A stretch of DNA of 64,000 bases, from positions 806,001-870,000 of the forward strand of contig VYZI01000083.1 in the NCBI GenBank assembly GCA_013397695.1, read 5' to 3'. The notes beneath the pieces are model-generated. The model was not told the origin of the DNA. It worked only from the letters and a program-made list of their open reading frames with translations, and did not search any database. Each line of letters begins with the position of its first letter. Position 1 is the first letter of the stretch. The translations under genes and the position numbers were made by a program. Positions 60,438 to 64,000 of the stretch are shown piece by piece. Origin of the DNA: Centropus unirufus (lineage: Eukaryota; Chordata; Aves; Cuculiformes; Centropidae).

Positions 60438-60617
60438 CTAATCAGCAATGGATCCATAAAAGCACAGATCTCCTGGCCTCTGCCCAGTCTCGCCGGCGAT
60501 GGTCATCGCTGCACAGTGAGCCAGGCTCTCTGGGTGATAAACCAGGCACACTTTCCAGGCTGGATTCCCAAGTCCTTCCCATATCCATGCTTCATCCCCA
60601 CAAAACACATCCCCTCC
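60438..60617 (-). other. Candidate minus-strand terminal exon
   Basis: On the minus strand a strong acceptor, GTGCCTTTTCTCCTGCAG, is followed in phase by 59 codons and TAG. The peptide contains VFCGDEAWIWEGLGNPAWKV and later GETGQRPGDLCFYGSIAD. The frame is also open upstream of the acceptor to about 60818. No AATAAA was seen shortly after the stop, and the peptide is not recognised. A chance frame in a GC-richer block is the main alternative. Confidence 0.22.
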
Positions 60618-60859
60618 CTGCAGGAGAAAAGGCACAGGGCTCATATACAAGACAAACCACAGTTTTAGGGGTGTATCCATTAAAAGGCTTTGCTCTTCAC
60701 TTCTAAAGCCCTGAGGTGGATCCAAATCCTTCAGCCTGCTGAAGTCAGTGTGAAGATACTCACAGCCATTAAAAGGTAAGCTTAAATACTTTGGCCAGTG
60801 ACAACTGGGAAACCCCACGCAGGAGTGAGCTCTTCAGAACTGACTGCAGGTTTGTGCCT

Positions 60860-61460
60860 TCTAACAGGCGCTAGCCTTGTGCACCAAGCAGACGCTGGTC
60901 TTGTAGAAGGATCCATTGCCCCTCCAGCGCACCCAGAGGCTTAGATCCAGCATGGTGCTCGTCGCCTCCAAGCCTGCAAATTGAGCAATGAGCAGGGCAT
61001 ATCAGCACACAAGTTCCTGCTGCGACTCCTGCGGCTTGGATCAATATTGCAGGTGTGGCACAGCATCCGTGCACACTCATGCTTTGGAAATCATCGGTGT
61101 GATGGAACCGAGGCACGGAAAACCTAGCATTCATCTAAGTGAACACATGTACCAGCAGCATTGCCAGTAGAGACATGGCCTTCAGCTGGAGCAGGCTTCC
61201 TCAGAAACCTGTGTGGCTGCAGAGTTCCCGTGCATTAGTGGCTCAGCCTGTCTCTATCCAAGCCGACACACATCTGCCAGCACCTGCTGTGACCACACCA
61301 GTCGTGCGATGGAGACGTTATTGCTTCTCCTGCTGTTTGGTGACTCTTTTCCAGAGCGCACAGAACAGACAGACTCTTATTCCTTTGTTATCTAACATTT
61401 CAATAAAAATAAGTTGGCTTGCAAACACGGGTTTCCACCTCAAATAAAAGCAGCGCAGCT
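60860..61460. other. GC-richer block with overlapping short frames
   Basis: This stretch is richer in G, C and CpG than its flanks and carries open frames on both strands (minus 60871-61134, plus 60988-61170, plus 61139-61447, plus 61213-61395). Within the last, an ATG at 61309 in strong Kozak context starts a 28-codon frame beginning METLLLLLLFGDSF. It stops at 61393-61395, and AATAAA signals follow at 61402 and 61443. The hydrophobic start is signal-peptide-like, but the frame is very short and no protein is recognised. Confidence 0.2.
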
Positions 61461-64000
61461 TGCAAGGAAGGCAAGGTGTAACGGTTTATCCCGTGGCTCC
61501 ACAACTGGAAGAAACAGACCCCGATGAAAGCAAATGGTTAAATGGCCCATGGAGAATTCTGAGTACTTCAAAGAGAAGAACATCAGAAATTCACTGTATG
61601 CTGTTAAGTCCTCAGCTTATCCTAGCAAGGCAGACCCAGAACGCAGTCAATGTGTAGCTTTTGGTTCAGATGACACATGAATTTTACACAACGTGAGCTC
61701 TAAGAATTTCACACAGTTTCCCAGCAGTTTTATCAGCTTTGCTCAAGCTGTGATGTCTGTATGCTCTTACTATTATTATTTTTCTGCCTGTCATTATGTG
61801 TGATTTTGTTTGCAATCTTTTCTTAAAATGCAAGTAAAAAAATAAAACCTGACCTCTTTTCACATTCTGTTCTCATTTTGTAATTTATATTAATGAAACC
61901 ATACAAATGTAACCCATCTCTCACAGCACCAGGACTGCTGGTGGCTTCCCACTGGAAAAAAGAGAAAATCAACACTGAAGGAATGTTTAAAGGAATAAAG
62001 GAGACTGTGGTTAATTAAAAAAATACATTTGTTATGTTCAAAACAGATAAGAAATAAGATGCTTGGAGCTCATAACTAATAGAAAATAACATATCTAGTA
62101 CATGAAAAAAATAAACACATCAACCTATTTTGAATATGAATGTCTCATAAATAAAACTGGTTTAATAAATATTAATATTCAATTTCCTTTCACTTACTAA
62201 ACTTTCAAAACCCAAAAGATAGTAATTTTGTGTAACATGCATTTGCTCTGTAAGAAGATAATATTCCCTCGTACAGAGGAATCTGAATATTACATCATGT
62301 AATGCTTCTTCGAACAGCAAGATAAGTTTAAAGTATAGTAACTACTGATTTATTTCTGATTTTTGTATGGAAATGACGAATAAATCTTACAAGACATGTA
62401 AGTAGGATTTCAAGTTAAAAAACAAAGAATTTGATTTAATGATTATTATGCTATGGGGAAGAGAAGGACTTTCCCAGTATCTGCTCTATCACTGTTAAAT
62501 GGATAGTTTTCCATCTGTGGATTCAGCCTCTTTTTTTTTTGTTTTTTGATTTTTTTTTTAGAACACAGCTGAAAGGAACTCAGAATGATAGGTTTTCAGT
62601 GAAGCCGCAACAATTTGCCTTCCATCATGGATCAGATTTTTCCACATGGCCGCAGCCTTCACCCACTGCTGCTGAAATGAAGCAGCAAGAAAAAAAAAGA
62701 AACCAAAAAACCCACTAATACTGTTTTTCAAAGTAAAGATCTGTGTAAATGCCAATTGCTGACCCTGATGGCCTCCTCCCCACCAGCACATGTTTTTTCT
62801 CACTGCCATTATTTGATTTGTTGATGTCGACATGAGCCTCTCTGACAAGTCAACTCGTGGCTCTAAGCCATGTAAAGCTATCGTGTTCCTCAGGAGAGAC
62901 TGCAGAACACACAGATGGGCTTAGACTCCCAGCCAGGTAAAGGATCCAGCACTTAACAGGTTTATTTTTCTTGTTCAACAAAACTGATCCCTGACTAGTG
63001 TAGCATGAATAACCTTCCTCAGGATACTTTTTAAAAACAGACTGTAATAAAATATGCATCCTACTGCAATGATTACAATGTCATCCATTCAATTTCTGCA
63101 TGAGCAGCCTAAATTGTAAGTTATTACACTATTGCTTGCAATTTGCTATTTTTTTTAAATCCTGAAAATGCATATGCTCATGGAGCAGATGCCGTAAAAG
63201 ACTGCAGTGGAGAGTTCAGTTGGGATATGACCCTGCTGCATTTGACCATTTAAGTGTGGCTATCCTTATCTTCTGGAGGTCTGGAAGACATCTTTCTTAA
63301 AGAAATATATATCTTTAGGTAATTTACATTTTAAAGTTTAAATGTATATCTAACGGGTAAAATGATACACTTCCTGTAAAAAGTGTTCTCAAATAAAAAA
63401 TCAATGGCTTCAAAGATCTTTTCAAATAAGGTGCCATAATGTACTGGGATAGTTTGCTAGTTTTCTGGAAGATATTCTTTCAAAAATTCCTTATCCAGTA
63501 TCCCTATCCCTAAATCCAGTACAATATTGGTATTGTCACCTCCAGAAGGGAATTGAGCCAAAGAGTTTGCAGAACTCCAAGCAGAGCTCAATGAGAGAGT
63601 AGACAACTGAGCCAACTGTTCTCACCGTGGTCTAACAGATATTCACACAGATTGTCCTCCTTTGGCTTTATTCTGTCTGCATCCTGCATACGTGTCCGTA
63701 TCGTTCATTAAATGTCCAAGAATTACATGGTTCCCTGCTGTGCAACCTTTTAAAGGGTCAGAGCCCAAAAGCAGTGCATTTTTTCACTGCTTATGTTTCA
63801 GTGTTGTGCGATGTGCAGACCGTGGAAGTGGGAGGAAGCTCAGTCTCTGAAAGGATGTACAGACAATGAGAATCCATCCCAGATCATAATTTAACAGCAA
63901 CCACAAATGTTCCAAATTAGAGAATATCAAACTACTGAGAACAGTGTTTGCTGTTGTTTCAAAACAAATATCTCCGCATTCCCTGTCTCTTGGAATACTC
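61461..64000. other. Unique AT-rich non-coding DNA to window end
   Basis: No repeat family or gene was recognised. A T-rich tract with T10, T6 and T9 runs lies at 62531-62559. The plus-strand frame at 61460-61657 is open but not recognised. Confidence 0.55.
62531..62559. repeat. Interrupted poly-T tract
   Basis: T runs of 10, 6 and 9 are separated by single G and GA interruptions. It is low-complexity sequence with no retroposon body recognised. Confidence 0.85.

Noticed and set aside
1..64000. CRISPR arrays, tRNA, rRNA, intact endogenous retrovirus or LTR pair
   Set aside because: No regularly spaced repeats, cloverleaf-like genes, rRNA cores, paired LTRs or gag/pol/env-like frames were seen by eye. 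Very decayed copies could still be missed.

Overview
This window looks like non-coding DNA from a bird. The strongest evidence is seven recognisable pieces of CR1, the dominant avian LINE. Several carry the family's 3' terminus (ATTCTATGATTCTATGA type) and the conserved tail block around GGTGTCCCTGCCCATGACAGG. An eighth piece is heavily decayed. Base composition is AT-rich and intergenic or intronic in style. Homopolymer tracts are common, ORFs are short, and no bacterial operon structure is visible. I could not assign any stretch to a named protein-coding gene, and I saw no rRNA, tRNA, CRISPR array or intact viral or retroviral gene. The species and chromosome cannot be read from this sequence alone.

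Layout. A 716-base assembly gap (259-974) abuts a (GGGAT)n array on its right side. From 1 to 18.8 kb the sequence is mostly unique, with one CR1 tail (6922-7071), an unexplained GC-richer block (9601-10140), a TATA-like site near 12.35 kb and conserved-element-like AT-rich DNA around 16.6-17.1 kb. A minus-strand CR1 lies at 18.8-19.05 kb. A tail-to-tail pair of CR1s lies at 28.18-29.99 kb, and a second such pair at 45.6-46.9 kb. A fragment of the CR1 reverse transcriptase ORF lies near 51.2-51.4 kb on the minus strand. A decayed CR1-like piece lies near 58.0-58.3 kb. Everything between is apparently unique DNA with short simple repeats.

No genes can be shown to work together here. The best leads for undescribed content are six exon-like segments, where an open frame coincides with a good splice signal. 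They are 5991-6113 (+), 17424-17632 (+), 38215-38407 (-), 45104-45350 (+, followed by a stop and AATAAA), 54997-55389 (+, one internal stop) and 60438-60617 (-). None matches a protein I recognise, and any of them may be chance. Other leads are a recurring TAATGTAAAC motif in three separated AT-rich blocks and several perfect palindromes, including two related CATTCCTTAAGGAATG-type sites 270 bp apart.
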